A stretch of DNA of 33,530 nt from Streptomyces malachitofuscus (GTDB lineage Bacteria > Actinomycetota > Actinomycetes > Streptomycetales > Streptomycetaceae), in assembly GCF_014650055.1 (NCBI RefSeq), contig NZ_BMUF01000028.1, forward strand, positions 1 through 33,530, written 5' to 3'. The notes beneath the pieces were generated by a model that saw only the letters and a program-made list of their open reading frames with translations, did not search any database and had not been told where the DNA came from. The stretch's first letter is position 1, and each line of letters begins with the position of its first letter. A program made the translations under genes and the position numbers. Shown piece after piece: positions 1 to 8,183 of this stretch.

Positions 1-62
1 CGAACTACGGCACCGCCGTGGACCCGGCGAAGTTCCTGCGCGCCAACGGCGTCAACCTCTGA
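1..62 (+). CDS. 3' end of a probable M23-family metallopeptidase (partial)
   Basis: Only the last 19 codons are present, read in the frame that starts at base 3 and ends at a TGA at 60-62. The residual peptide is NYGTAVDPAKFLRANGVNL. This ending (Y-G-x-x-V-D-P-x-x-[FYW]-L-R-x-x-G-V) is what I remember from the C-termini of secreted M23 (LytM-type) peptidoglycan endopeptidases of actinomycetes, just after the HLHFEV motif. The catalytic part lies upstream of the window, so the family call is an inference from a short tail. Confidence 0.45.
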   Translation, partial: NYGTAVDPAKFLRANGVNL

Positions 63-91
63 CCCGGAGAACCCCGGGCGCGTGACAGCGC

Positions 92-676
92 CTAGGAGCC
101 CGCGGAGCCCCGGTGGGCCTGGGTGATCAGATCGATGGCGACCTCGAGGACGGCCTTGCGCTTCTCCTCGGGGTCGCTTTCCACGTCCTGCAGGACGTGC
201 ATCCCCGCGTGCATGGTGAACAGGGCGCTGACACAGCGCACCTGGTCCACCAGATCGGCGTCCGGGTCCATGAGGATGTCCCGCAGCCCGAGCATGCGGG
301 TCTTGAACATCTCGCCGATGCTCAGCTCGCGGATCGTGGCCTGGTTCTCCTGCATGAAGCGGAAGAGCGGGGCCGCACCCGTCAGCGCGTCGCTGTACCG
401 GCGGATGATCTCCTGCTTCGTCTCCAGCGAGTGCGGCTGCTGCCGCCCCCACTCGATCAGATCCTCGATCGGCCGCGAGAGGTCCTCGAAGATGCTGACG
501 AGGATCTCTTCCTTCGTCTTGAAGTGGTAGTAGAGGGCCGCCTTGGTGACGTCCAGGTGCTCGGCGATCTCGCGCAGCGAGGTCTTCTCGTAGCCCTGCT
601 CCGCGAAGAGTTCGAGCGCTACGTCCTGGATGCGCTGGCGGGTGTTCCCGCGGCGCCGATGTGTGGTGCCGTCCAT
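92..676 (-). CDS. TetR-family transcriptional repressor, probable local regulator of the MFS exporter
   Basis: This is a 194-residue TetR protein. The N-terminal helix-turn-helix covers roughly residues 12-55 (TRQRIQDVALELFAEQGY, then SLREIAEHLDVTKAALYYHF), and an all-helical ligand-binding domain follows. An in-frame ATG at 688 would add four residues, but the AGGAGG at 689-694 touches that codon and sits 12 nt from the ATG at 676, so I chose 676. The gene is divergent from the MFS exporter at 827, and the shared spacer holds a long inverted repeat. That is the usual layout of a self-regulating repressor that also controls an efflux pump. The inducing ligand cannot be read from the sequence. 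Confidence 0.88.
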   Translation of the reverse strand: MDGTTHRRRGNTRQRIQDVALELFAEQGYEKTSLREIAEHLDVTKAALYYHFKTKEEILVSIFEDLSRPIEDLIEWGRQQPHSLETKQEIIRRYSDALTGAAPLFRFMQENQATIRELSIGEMFKTRMLGLRDILMDPDADLVDQVRCVSALFTMHAGMHVLQDVESDPEEKRKAVLEVAIDLITQAHRGSAGS

Positions 677-716
677 GGTGCCGCCCATCCTCCTACTCGA
701 CCCGCCCTTGGCAAAA

Positions 717-786
717 ACTTACTTGACGCCCGGCTAGTTGCGCGAGTAGCTTCCCGGTGCAAGAACTAGCCGGTCGGCAAGTAAGT
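717..786. promoter_or_regulatory. Large near-perfect inverted repeat, probable double TetR operator
   Basis: Two 23-nt arms at 717-739 and 764-786 are inverted copies with only two mismatches, separated by 24 nt. Each arm is itself an imperfect palindrome; the right arm carries CTAGCCG-GT-CGGCAAG. This looks like two TetR dimer sites arranged symmetrically in the spacer between the repressor and the exporter. The left arm overlaps the -35 of the exporter promoter, so binding there should block transcription. Assignment to this TetR is inferred from position. Confidence 0.75.
723..752 (+). promoter_or_regulatory. Promoter of the MFS exporter gene
   Basis: TTGACG (723-728) and TAGCTT (747-752) are separated by 18 nt, a good match to a HrdB-type promoter. 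The start point would be near 759, leaving a leader of about 70 nt to the ATG at 827. The -35 lies inside the left arm of the inverted repeat. Confidence 0.6.
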
Positions 787-826
787 AGCGGTGGCCACAC
801 AACCGTGGCCGGGGGAGTGGGAACCC

Positions 827-2413
827 ATGGCGGAGACAGGGGCGGCGGGGGCCGCCGGGACGGACGGCGGCAAACAGCCGCGCAGTGTGCGGGTGGTCCT
901 GCTCGCACTCATGATCGCGATGATGCTCGCGATGCTCGACAACATGATCATCGGCACCGCGATGCCGACGATCGTGGGCGAACTCGGCGGCCTGGAGCAC
1001 CTGTCCTGGGTCGTCACCGCCTACACCCTCGCGACCGCGGCCTCCACCCCGGTCTGGGGAAAGCTCGGCGACATGTACGGGCGCAAGGCCACGTTCATGA
1101 CGTCCATCGTGATCTTCCTGATCGGCTCCGCGCTCAGCGGCATGGCGCAGAACATGGGCGAGCTGATCGGCTTCCGCGCGGTGCAGGGCCTGGGCGCCGG
1201 CGGTCTGATGGTCGGCGTCATGGCGATCATCGGCGACCTCATCCCGCCCCGGGAGCGCGGCAAGTACCAGGGCATGATGGCCGCCGTCATGGCGCTGGCC
1301 ATGATCGGCGGGCCCCTGGTCGGCGGCACCATCACCGACAACTGGGGCTGGCGCTGGGCCTTCTACATCAACCTGCCGCTCGGCGCGGTCGCGCTGGCCG
1401 CCGTGGGGGCCGTACTTCACCTGCCGAAGAAGCGCGCCAAGGCCGGCATCGACTACCTCGGAGTCGCGCTGCTGACCGTCGGCATCACCGCCGTCGTGCT
1501 GGTCACCACCTGGGGCGGCACGGAGTACGCGTGGACCTCCGCGCGGATCATGGAGCTGACCGGCCTCGGTGTCGCCTCGCTCGTGGGCTTCGTGTTCTGG
1601 CAGACGAGGGCCGCCGAGCCGGTCGTGCCGCTGCACATCTTCCGCAGCCGCAACTTCACGCTGATGTCCCTCATCGGCTTCATCACCGGCTTCGTGATGT
1701 TCGGCGCCACCCTCTTCCTGCCGCTGTACCAGCAGGCCGTGCAGGGCGCCTCGGCCACCAACTCCGGACTGCTGCTGCTGCCGATGCTGGCCGCGATGCT
1801 GGTCACCTCGATGGTCGCGGGCCGGGTGACCACCAACACCGGCCGATACAAGGTCTTCCCCGTCCTCGGCAGCGCGCTGATGATCGTCGGCCTGTATCTG
1901 CTGTCCACGATGGACACCGGGACCTCTCGCCTCACCTCAGGGGTCTTCATGGCCGTGGTCGGCCTCGGCATGGGCTGCCTGATGCAGATCACCATGCTGG
2001 TCGCCCAGAACAGCGTGGAGATGAAGGACATGGGAGTGGCGTCCTCGTCCACCACCCTGTTCCGCACCCTCGGCTCGTCCTTCGGCGTCGCGATCATGGG
2101 CGCGCTGTTCAACAGCCGCGTCCAGGACGTCATGAGCGAGAGGGCGGGCGCGCTGGGCTCGAAGGTGACCGAGCAGTCCGCCCAGCTGGACGCGGAGAGC
2201 CTGGCCACGTTGCCGGAGGCGGCCCGCGAGGCCTATCAGTACGCGGTGTCCTCCGGCACGCACTCGGCGTTCCTCCTCGGGTCCGTGATCGCCGTGCTCT
2301 CGCTGGCGGCGGCCGTGTTCGTGAAGGAGGTCCCGCTGAAGGGCGAGGGGCCCGGCGGCAAGGACACCGACGACGGCGCCCCGGCGGCCGCGGCGGTGAC
2401 CGAGCCCGTCTGA
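827..2413 (+). CDS. MFS multidrug exporter, DHA2 (EmrB/QacA) 14-TM type
   Basis: A 528-residue proton-coupled drug exporter of the cytoplasmic membrane. It has many hydrophobic segments, the motif GKLGDMYGRKATF after TM2, GxxxGGxxGG-type glycine-rich helices (QGLGAGGLMVG, MIGGPLVGG), and the late segment VASSSTTLFRTLGSSFGVAIMGALF that is typical of the DHA2 subfamily. The GTG at 791 lacks a ribosome site, whereas the ATG at 827 has GGAG nine bases upstream, so I prefer 827. The acidic, Ala-rich tail after the last TM is non-conserved in this family. It is divergent from the TetR gene and probably repressed by it. The substrate is unknown. Confidence 0.93.
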   Translation: MAETGAAGAAGTDGGKQPRSVRVVLLALMIAMMLAMLDNMIIGTAMPTIVGELGGLEHLSWVVTAYTLATAASTPVWGKLGDMYGRKATFMTSIVIFLIGSALSGMAQNMGELIGFRAVQGLGAGGLMVGVMAIIGDLIPPRERGKYQGMMAAVMALAMIGGPLVGGTITDNWGWRWAFYINLPLGAVALAAVGAVLHLPKKRAKAGIDYLGVALLTVGITAVVLVTTWGGTEYAWTSARIMELTGLGVASLVGFVFWQTRAAEPVVPLHIFRSRNFTLMSLIGFITGFVMFGATLFLPLYQQAVQGASATNSGLLLLPMLAAMLVTSMVAGRVTTNTGRYKVFPVLGSALMIVGLYLLSTMDTGTSRLTSGVFMAVVGLGMGCLMQITMLVAQNSVEMKDMGVASSSTTLFRTLGSSFGVAIMGALFNSRVQDVMSERAGALGSKVTEQSAQLDAESLATLPEAAREAYQYAVSSGTHSAFLLGSVIAVLSLAAAVFVKEVPLKGEGPGGKDTDDGAPAAAAVTEPV

Positions 2414-2421
2414 CGACCGCG

Positions 2422-2461
2422 GCGGAAGGCCCTCGGAGCGACTCCTCCGAGGGCCTTCCGC
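2422..2461 (+). terminator. Strong stem-loop terminator after the MFS gene
   Basis: A perfect 17-bp stem (2422-2438 with 2445-2461) closes a 6-nt loop, nine bases after the MFS stop codon. No T-run follows, as is common for Streptomyces terminators. Confidence 0.8.
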
Positions 2462-2508
2462 ACCTGCGGGCCCGGACCGATGTCGGACCCCCGTGCCACC
2501 ATCGAGGC

Positions 2509-2946
2509 ATGGACAGGGCGCGCCGGATGAGGCTGGCCAAGGACGCGATGGACCGGGACTGGGCGGACCCGGACCTGGACCTGGAAGCGGTCGCGGCACA
2601 CGCGGGCTACTCGCGCTACCACTTCATACGCGCCTTCAGGGAGACCTACGGCGAGACCCCGGGCCAGTACCTCACACACCGCCGCATCGAGCGCGCCGAG
2701 GACCTGCTGCGCACCGCCAACCTGACGGTCACGGAGATCTGCCACCTGGTCGGCTTCAGCAGCCTGGGCACCTTCTCCGCGCGGTTCAAGGCTCGGACCG
2801 GCCTCACCCCCAGCGAGTACCGCGCCCGGTACGTGGGGCGCGGCGCCGCCCTGATCCCGGGCTGCTACGCCATGCACTGGCTCGGCGGCCACAGAGCCGG
2901 ACCGGGCAGGGCGGCGGCACAGCGCAATTCCGGAGAAGCGGACTGA
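2509..2946 (+). CDS. Short AraC-family transcriptional regulator
   Basis: A 145-residue protein consisting almost wholly of an AraC/XylS double helix-turn-helix. The first HTH is around LEAVAAHAGYSRYHFIRAF, and the second around TVTEICHLVGFSSLGTFSARF, followed by GLTPSEYRARY. There is no separate effector domain; the last ~35 residues are Gly/Ala-rich with no recognisable fold. An ATG at 2527 with AGGG eight bases upstream is an alternative start that removes six residues. It lies 60 bp upstream of a VOC-domain gene on the same strand, a pairing I have seen often in Streptomyces, so it probably regulates that gene. This link is inference. Confidence 0.85.
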   Translation: MDRARRMRLAKDAMDRDWADPDLDLEAVAAHAGYSRYHFIRAFRETYGETPGQYLTHRRIERAEDLLRTANLTVTEICHLVGFSSLGTFSARFKARTGLTPSEYRARYVGRGAALIPGCYAMHWLGGHRAGPGRAAAQRNSGEAD

Positions 2947-3006
2947 CGGCGGCGCTGCCTACGGTGACAGGGCACTGAACGAACGGCCGCGGAGCAGGAG
3001 TACGCC

Positions 3007-3450
3007 ATGATCAAGGGTCTCGCCATCACCACCGTCTGGGTCCTCGACCAGGACCGGGCGAAGGAGTTCTACACCGAGAAGCTCGGCCTGGAGGTCCGCA
3101 CCGACATGACCCTGGGCGAGGGCGGCATGCGCTGGCTCACCGTCGGCTCGCCGAAGCAGCCCGACGTCGAGCTGACCCTGATGGTGCCCGGCACGGGCAT
3201 GGATCCCGAGTCCGCCGAGATGATCAAGAAGCTGGTGGCCAAGGGAGCACTCGGCCCCGGAGTCCTGACCACCGACGACATCCACGGCGACTACGCCGAG
3301 CTCAAGGCGCGCGGCGTGGAGTTCATCCAGGAGCCGCAGGAGCGCCCGTACGGCACCGAGGCGCTGTTCCGCGACGACTCCGGCAACTGGTTCTCCTTCA
3401 CCCAGCCCCGCGAGGGCGGCCTCGACATGGACAAGGACTGGTCCTGCTGA
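3007..3450 (+). CDS. VOC (glyoxalase/bleomycin-resistance fold) protein
   Basis: A 147-residue protein made of two beta-alpha-beta-beta-beta modules of the vicinal oxygen chelate superfamily. The first module begins ITTVWVLDQDRAKEFYTEKLGLEV; the second ends FRDDSGNWFSFTQP. The terminal DxxGNxxx[FL] pattern is typical of the family. AGGAG sits six bases before the ATG. Members include glyoxalase I, dioxygenases and antibiotic-binding proteins, and the substrate cannot be told from sequence. It follows the AraC-type gene and converges on cseC with only a 10-bp gap and no obvious terminator. Confidence 0.88.
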   Translation: MIKGLAITTVWVLDQDRAKEFYTEKLGLEVRTDMTLGEGGMRWLTVGSPKQPDVELTLMVPGTGMDPESAEMIKKLVAKGALGPGVLTTDDIHGDYAELKARGVEFIQEPQERPYGTEALFRDDSGNWFSFTQPREGGLDMDKDWSC

Positions 3451-3460
3451 GCCACCCCCG

Positions 3461-4804
3461 CTAGGGCGCCAGCACGGGATAGCTCCCGGTGTTCGTCGGT
3501 GCGTGCTCCGGCAGCCACAGCACGGCGACCGCGCCCTCGGCCGGCACACCGTCCGGCGCCCCCGCCGGCCGTACGTTGCGGAAGGTCAGCCGCGCGCCCA
3601 GCACCCGGGCCTGGCCGGCCGCGATGGTCAGCCCCAGCCCGTGACCGCGGCCGGCCCGGTCCGCGCTCCCGGTGCGGAACCGGCTCGGCCCCTCGGCGAG
3701 CAGTTCCTCCGGGAAGCCGGGCCCGTGGTCCCGGACCCGGATGACCCGCCCCTCGACGGTCACCTCGAGGGGCGGCCTGCCGTGCCGGGCGGCGTTGGCG
3801 AGCAGGTTGAACAGCACCCGCTCCAGACGCCGCGGGTCGGTGGTCACCTCCGACTCGTGCACCACGTGCACCGTGACGTCCGGGTCCTTCGCCGCGATCC
3901 GCCGGGTGACGAACTCCCCGAGCAGGATGTCCTGCAGCTCGGCCCGTTCCGAGGCGCTGTCCAGCCGGGCCACCTCCAGGACGTCCTCCACGAGGGTGCG
4001 CATCGCCTTGGCCCGGTCCAGCACCAGCTCCGTCGGCCGGCCCGGCGGCAGCAGCTCGGCCGCGGTGAGCAGACCGGTCACCGGTGTGCGCAGCTCGTGC
4101 GCGATGTCGGCGGTGACCCGGCGCTCGGCCTCCAGCCGCTGCCGCAGCGCGTCCGCCATGGCGTCCACCGCGCTGGCCAGGTCGTCGGTCTCGTCCCGCA
4201 CCACCCCGCCGATGGCCTCCCGCACCCGCACGTCCGTCTCGCCCTTGGCGACCCGGTTGGCGGCGCTGGCCGCCTTGCGCAGCCGCCGCGACAGATGCCC
4301 GCCGACGAGCACCCCGAGCGCGCTCCCGCCCAGCACCACCGCGATCGAACCGATCACCAGGGCCTGGTCGAGGTCCTTGAGGATGTCCGAGCTGCGGTCG
4401 GTGAAGCCGGAGTGCAGCGACATCACATGGCCGTTCTTCAGCGGCACGGCCGCCCAGATGTCCGGCGCCCCGCTCCGGTCGGCCACATAGGTCGCCCGCC
4501 GCCCCGCCTCGACCTTCTCCCGCAGCTCCTTCGGCAGCTGAGGATCGTCGATCTTGGTGTTGGGGAAGTTCAGCCGCCCCGACATCTCGTAGTTGCGCTG
4601 GGCGATCATGATGCGTTCGTCGGCCAGATCGCGAGCGTTGTCCAGCATCGACACCCGCGCCGCGTTGTGCACCACCAGGCTCAGCACCACGGCCACCAGC
4701 GCCCCGACCAGGGCGATGGCCGCACTGAGCTTCCACCTCAGACCCGCCCCGATGCCCGCCCGGTGCACGCCCGCCGCCACCAGGCCCCGCAAACTCCCCG
4801 GCAT
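3461..4804 (-). CDS. cseC: Sensor histidine kinase CseC (cell-envelope stress)
   Basis: A 447-residue membrane kinase. It has TM1 at about 26-46, an extracytoplasmic sensor domain at 47-148, TM2 at about 149-168, then HAMP, then HisKA with the phosphorylated histidine H236 in DIAHELRTP. The HATPase domain has an N box (NLLANAARHG), G1 (DHGPGF) and G2 (GRGHGLGL). It starts eight bases after the cseB stop. Context with cseB, cseA and sigE makes it the CseC sensor that, in S. coelicolor, responds to cell-wall damage such as glycopeptides and lysozyme and activates sigE transcription through CseB. Confidence 0.93.
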   Translation of the reverse strand: MPGSLRGLVAAGVHRAGIGAGLRWKLSAAIALVGALVAVVLSLVVHNAARVSMLDNARDLADERIMIAQRNYEMSGRLNFPNTKIDDPQLPKELREKVEAGRRATYVADRSGAPDIWAAVPLKNGHVMSLHSGFTDRSSDILKDLDQALVIGSIAVVLGGSALGVLVGGHLSRRLRKAASAANRVAKGETDVRVREAIGGVVRDETDDLASAVDAMADALRQRLEAERRVTADIAHELRTPVTGLLTAAELLPPGRPTELVLDRAKAMRTLVEDVLEVARLDSASERAELQDILLGEFVTRRIAAKDPDVTVHVVHESEVTTDPRRLERVLFNLLANAARHGRPPLEVTVEGRVIRVRDHGPGFPEELLAEGPSRFRTGSADRAGRGHGLGLTIAAGQARVLGARLTFRNVRPAGAPDGVPAEGAVAVLWLPEHAPTNTGSYPVLAP

Positions 4805-4812
4805 CCGCTCAC

Positions 4813-5508
4813 TCAGGCCTTCAACTTGTAGCCGAAGCCACGGACCGTCTCGATACGGTCCTGGCCGATCTTCGTACGCAGCCGCTGCACATGGACGTCC
4901 ACCACCCGGGTGTCACCGCCCCAGCCGTACTCCCACACCCGTTCGAGCAGCTTGTCCCGGGAGAGCACGGTGCCCGGCGCCGCGGAGAACTCCAGCAGCA
5001 GCCGCATCTCGGTCGGCGTCAGCGCCACCTGCTGCCCGGCCCTGCGCACCTCCATGCCCTCCGTGTCGATCTCCAGCTCGCCGAAGGCCAGCACACCCCC
5101 GCCGTCCGGGGCGGCCTCCTCCCGGCCGCTGCCCGCCCGCTCGAAGCGACGCAGCACCGCGCGGATGCGCGCCACCAGAACGGCCCCGTCGAACGGCTTG
5201 GTCACATAGTCGTCGGCGCCCGCCTCCAGACCCAGCACCACGTCGATGGCGTCGGCCCGCGCGGACAGCATGATGACCGGCACCATCGACTCGTCCCGGA
5301 TGCGCCGGCACAGGCTGACCCCGTCGAGCCCCGGCACCATCACGTCGAGCAGCGCGATGTCCGGCCGGTCGGAGCGGAACGCCTCCAGGCCGGACAGCCC
5401 GTCGGGCATCGCGGTCACCACGAAGCCGTCCCGCTCCAGAGCGAGCGTGGTGGCCTCGCGGATGACGTCGTCGTCCTCGACGAACAGGACGTGGGTCTGG
5501 TCTGCCAT
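4813..5508 (-). CDS. cseB: Response regulator CseB, OmpR/PhoB type
   Basis: A 231-residue protein. The receiver domain (1-120) has acidic residues E11-D14, phospho-acceptor D55 in LLDVMVPG, and the switch lysine in VTKPFDG. The C-terminal winged helix carries LTPTEMRLLLEF and DTRVVDVHVQRLRTKIG, typical of OmpR-type DNA binding. It is the partner of CseC and in S. coelicolor binds the sigE promoter. The gap to cseA is 168 bp with no clear gene, so separate promoter or processing sites are possible. Operon membership follows from order and strand. Confidence 0.94.
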   Translation of the reverse strand: MADQTHVLFVEDDDVIREATTLALERDGFVVTAMPDGLSGLEAFRSDRPDIALLDVMVPGLDGVSLCRRIRDESMVPVIMLSARADAIDVVLGLEAGADDYVTKPFDGAVLVARIRAVLRRFERAGSGREEAAPDGGGVLAFGELEIDTEGMEVRRAGQQVALTPTEMRLLLEFSAAPGTVLSRDKLLERVWEYGWGGDTRVVDVHVQRLRTKIGQDRIETVRGFGYKLKA

Positions 5509-5676
5509 CCCGGTGTGCTCTCAGTTCTCGTGTGATCTCGGGTCGGTGCGAACGCGGCCCCTCCGGTCCGCGCCCCGGGCCTTTACCGGCCCACCCAACG
5601 GACGCGTGAGCCGCGCGAAGGGTTCACCCCCTCATCGGCCGGGCCGGTCCCGCCGGTTCACACCGTGAGCCATGTC

Positions 5677-6327
5677 TCAGCCCTCGGGCATCGGCGACGG
5701 CTGCGCACCGGCCACCTGCCCGTAGTCGTTGTGCGTGCGGTACTCCTCGTCGAACCGGTCCGTGGCCCAGCGGTACGTGATCACATTCTCGCCGGACGGG
5801 CTCGACAACGGGTCGCCGCGGTCGTACACCTGCTTGGTCACCACCAGGTCCCCGCGGTCGATCTCCGCGTACACCGGGGTGTCCTCGGCGGTGAACACGT
5901 TCACAAACGCGCCGCCCTGGTCGCGGTACACATACGAGCCGACGCCCACGGCGTCCCCGCAGGTCAGCACATTGACGACGACGTCGTCGACGGCCCCGCC
6001 GGTGAGATTGCCGTAGCTCACGTCGACCGGGTACTCGTCGGCCACACACGGCTTGAGCTCCCGCTTGACCTCCGCGGAGACCGCGGGATCCGCCTTGACC
6101 AGGCGCACCGCGTCGATCCGGTTTGGAGTTCCCGAGGGCGGAGCCGACGGTGCGGCCGCGCTCGCCACCGAGTCCGCGTGCGCAGGGCCTTCGTCCCGGG
6201 CCCCGGTGCCGCCCGTGCCGCAACCGCCGGCGAACAGCACGACGGCGGCGAGCACGGCCGTCGCCGTGGTCGCCGCCCGGACGGTGGACCGGGTCCGTGT
6301 GGACCTCGGGCCGGTCAGGCCGCGCAA
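5677..6327 (-). CDS. cseA: CseA lipoprotein, modulator of sigE expression
   Basis: A 216-residue exported lipoprotein. It has an arginine-rich n-region, a hydrophobic stretch TAVLAAVVLFAGG and lipobox cysteine C36 followed by Gly/Ala/Pro-rich linker. The rest (roughly 75-205) is a globular domain with two cysteines (PCVADEY and VLTCGD), possibly disulfide-linked. The only start I find is TTG at 6327, preceded by GAGGAGCGGGAG inside the sigE end, so the two genes overlap by 13 bases and are probably translationally coupled. In S. coelicolor, CseA is membrane-associated and lowers sigE expression. Confidence 0.88.
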   Translation of the reverse strand: MRGLTGPRSTRTRSTVRAATTATAVLAAVVLFAGGCGTGGTGARDEGPAHADSVASAAAPSAPPSGTPNRIDAVRLVKADPAVSAEVKRELKPCVADEYPVDVSYGNLTGGAVDDVVVNVLTCGDAVGVGSYVYRDQGGAFVNVFTAEDTPVYAEIDRGDLVVTKQVYDRGDPLSSPSGENVITYRWATDRFDEEYRTHNDYGQVAGAQPSPMPEG

Positions 6328-6854
6328 CGCTCCCGCTCCTCACGCTCCAGCGCACGTGCGTCCAGATCGCGCGCCTCCAGCTCCTCGCGGAGCCGGGCGA
6401 GCGCCCGGTGCAGCGTGCTCTTGACCGTTCCGGCCGACATGCCGAGGGCGGCGGCCGTCTCGTCCGTGGACATCTGCTCCCAGTGTCGCAGCACCACGAC
6501 ACTGCGCTGCTTCGGGGCGAGCACCTTCATGACGTCCATCAGCAGGGCCCGGTCCGCGTGCTGCTCGGTGGCGTCGTCCACGCAGGATTCCGGGAGCTGC
6601 TCGGTGGGCACCTCCTCGAGCTTGCGGGCCCGCCACCACTCCGTCCGCGTGTTGATCATCACGCGGCGCAGATAGGCGTCGGCCAGCCGCTTGTCCTCGA
6701 TGGTCTCCCAGCGGCCGTACGTCCGGGCCAGCGCGGTCTGCAGCAGGTCCTGCGCGTCCACGGGGTCCGGGACCAGGCGGCGGGCGCTGCGCAGCAACGC
6801 GTCCTGCCGGGTGCGGACGTACTCCTCGAACTCGAGCACCTCGCCCTGCGCCAT
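6315..6854 (-). CDS. sigE: ECF RNA polymerase sigma factor SigE
   Basis: A 179-residue ECF sigma factor with only regions 2 and 4. Region 2 includes the DAQDLLQTALARTYGRW segment. Region 4 has PKQRSVVVLRHWEQMSTDETAAALGMSAGTVKST, with the recognition helix. The sequence MAQGEVLEFEEYVRTRQDAL is as I remember S. coelicolor SigE. Start: ATG with GGAAGG about nine bases upstream. It directs transcription of cell-envelope genes and needs no anti-sigma factor; its control is transcriptional, through CseBC. It heads the sigE-cseA-cseB-cseC operon. Confidence 0.95.
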   Translation of the reverse strand: MAQGEVLEFEEYVRTRQDALLRSARRLVPDPVDAQDLLQTALARTYGRWETIEDKRLADAYLRRVMINTRTEWWRARKLEEVPTEQLPESCVDDATEQHADRALLMDVMKVLAPKQRSVVVLRHWEQMSTDETAAALGMSAGTVKSTLHRALARLREELEARDLDARALEREERERCAA

Positions 6855-7171
6855 GGTGAACCGCCTTCCGCTCCCCGTTCCGGGCCGCCCGCGCGGACCG
6901 GTCGCACTGCCTGTGTTCCTTGCTCGTCGTGCCCTTGTCGAGCACGCGATCGAAGGTACGGAGGCGTTGTCACGGCACTGTCCGAGGCAGCTTGCGGGCA
7001 GCCCTCGGCTGTCCGTCGGTTGTGTAACGGAAGGAGGAAGGGGGTAAAGCGGTCGCCCGACAAGGGTGGGATCGAGCCGTTATGGCCGATTGTGCGGCTG
7101 TGACGGGAGTGAGCCGGAGTGAACCGGGGTGAACCGGAGCGCACCGCAGTGGCTCCGGTGTGCGGCCCGGG
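6855..7171. other. Intergenic region upstream of sigE and downstream of mutY
   Basis: This 317-bp stretch holds no gene I can support. It must contain the sigE promoter on the minus strand, the CseB target. Candidate signals are a minus-strand TACCTT (6953-6958), two CGGACAG copies on the minus strand around 6980 and 7011, and a small palindrome CAGCC-ctc-GGCTG (6999-7011). None is decisive. A 10-bp tandem repeat lies at 7106-7145. Confidence 0.5.
7106..7145. repeat. Four tandem copies of a 10-bp repeat
   Basis: The units are GGAGTGAGCC, GGAGTGAACC, GGGGTGAACC and GGAGCGCACC. They lie 26 bp beyond the mutY stop and about 250 bp upstream of sigE. The function is unknown; they could be protein-binding sites or a simple slippage product. 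Confidence 0.75.
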
Positions 7172-8107
7172 TCAGGTCAGCGGCAGCCGGTACAGACCTC
7201 CCTGCAGGGGCTCCACCAGCCCGTCGGCGACCAGACCGTCCAGCGCGCGGGCGCGCTGCACCGGTTCGTGCCACACGCGGTCCAGCGCGGCCTGCGGAAC
7301 GGGCCCGGGTGCCTCCCGCAGCACGGCCAGCAGCCGCCCGCGGACCTGACGGTCCGTGCCCACGTACGTCTGACCCCGCCGGGGCGGACCGTCGTGGGCC
7401 GGCTTGCCCGCCAGCCGCCAGGCGCAGTGGGCGGCGATCGGGCAGCGCTGACAGGACTCGTTCTTCGCCGTGCACACCAGCGCGCCCAGTTCCATCGAGG
7501 CGGCGGCCCACCGCGCCGCGGTCCGGGCGTCCTCCGGCAGCAGGGTCCGGGCCAGGCGGCGCTCGGCGGCGGTGGTGGCGTTCGGCGGGTACTGCGTACC
7601 GGTGACCGCGCGGGCGAAGACCCGGCGCACATTGGTGTCCAGCACCGCGTGCCGCTGCCCGTACGCGAACGACGCCACGGCCGCGGCCGTGTACTCGCCG
7701 ATGCCGGGCAGCGCCAGCAGCTGGGCGTGGTCCGCCGGTACGTCGCCGCCGTGCCGTTCCGTTATGGCGACGGCGGCGCCGTGCAGGCGGAGCGCGCGGC
7801 GCGGGTAGCCGAGCCGGCCCCAGGCGCGGACGGCCTCGCCGGGCGCCTCCGCGGCGAGGTCGGCGGGGCGCGGCCAGCGGGCCAGCCATTGCTCGTAGAC
7901 GGGCAGGACCCGGTTCACCGGGGTCTGCTGGAGCATGAACTCACTGACCATCACTCCCCACGCACCGGCCTCCGGGCGCCGCCACGGCAGGTCCCGGGCG
8001 TGCTCGTCGAACCAGTCGATGACGGGGGAGTGCAGCGGCTCACCGGGAGCGCGCTCGGACGCGGAATCGGCTGCGTTGCCGTACGGGGGCTTCGTGGGAG
8101 CAGTCAT
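7172..8107 (-). CDS. mutY: A/G-specific adenine DNA glycosylase MutY
   Basis: A 311-residue base-excision repair enzyme that removes adenine mispaired with 8-oxoguanine. It has the HhH-GPD fold with catalytic Glu in EFMLQQTPVNRV, the hairpin LPGIGEYTAAAV and the catalytic Asp in VLDTNVRR. The [4Fe-4S] loop is C-x6-C-x2-C-x5-C in CTAKNESCQRCPIAAHC. The NUDIX-like C-terminal domain of E. coli MutY is absent, replaced by about 70 residues resembling a small winged helix, as in other actinobacterial MutY. The start is ATG (MTAPTK); the frame is open far upstream through the repeat array, but that is GC-driven. Its upstream spacer is the 19-bp repeat array. Confidence 0.93.
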   Translation of the reverse strand: MTAPTKPPYGNAADSASERAPGEPLHSPVIDWFDEHARDLPWRRPEAGAWGVMVSEFMLQQTPVNRVLPVYEQWLARWPRPADLAAEAPGEAVRAWGRLGYPRRALRLHGAAVAITERHGGDVPADHAQLLALPGIGEYTAAAVASFAYGQRHAVLDTNVRRVFARAVTGTQYPPNATTAAERRLARTLLPEDARTAARWAAASMELGALVCTAKNESCQRCPIAAHCAWRLAGKPAHDGPPRRGQTYVGTDRQVRGRLLAVLREAPGPVPQAALDRVWHEPVQRARALDGLVADGLVEPLQGGLYRLPLT

Positions 8108-8183
8108 GACCCACCGATCCTGCCACGCCGGGCCCCGTCTCCGGGGTGAGCGCCACGGCCCCGCGACCGCGAGGCACCCGCAA

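Noticed and set aside
757..2946. Long plus-strand frame spanning the MFS gene and the AraC gene
   Set aside because: A shadow of the MFS gene in its first part; only its last 145 residues, the AraC gene, are real.
5509..5676. Possible small gene between cseA and cseB
   Set aside because: No frame with a start, ribosome site and plausible composition.
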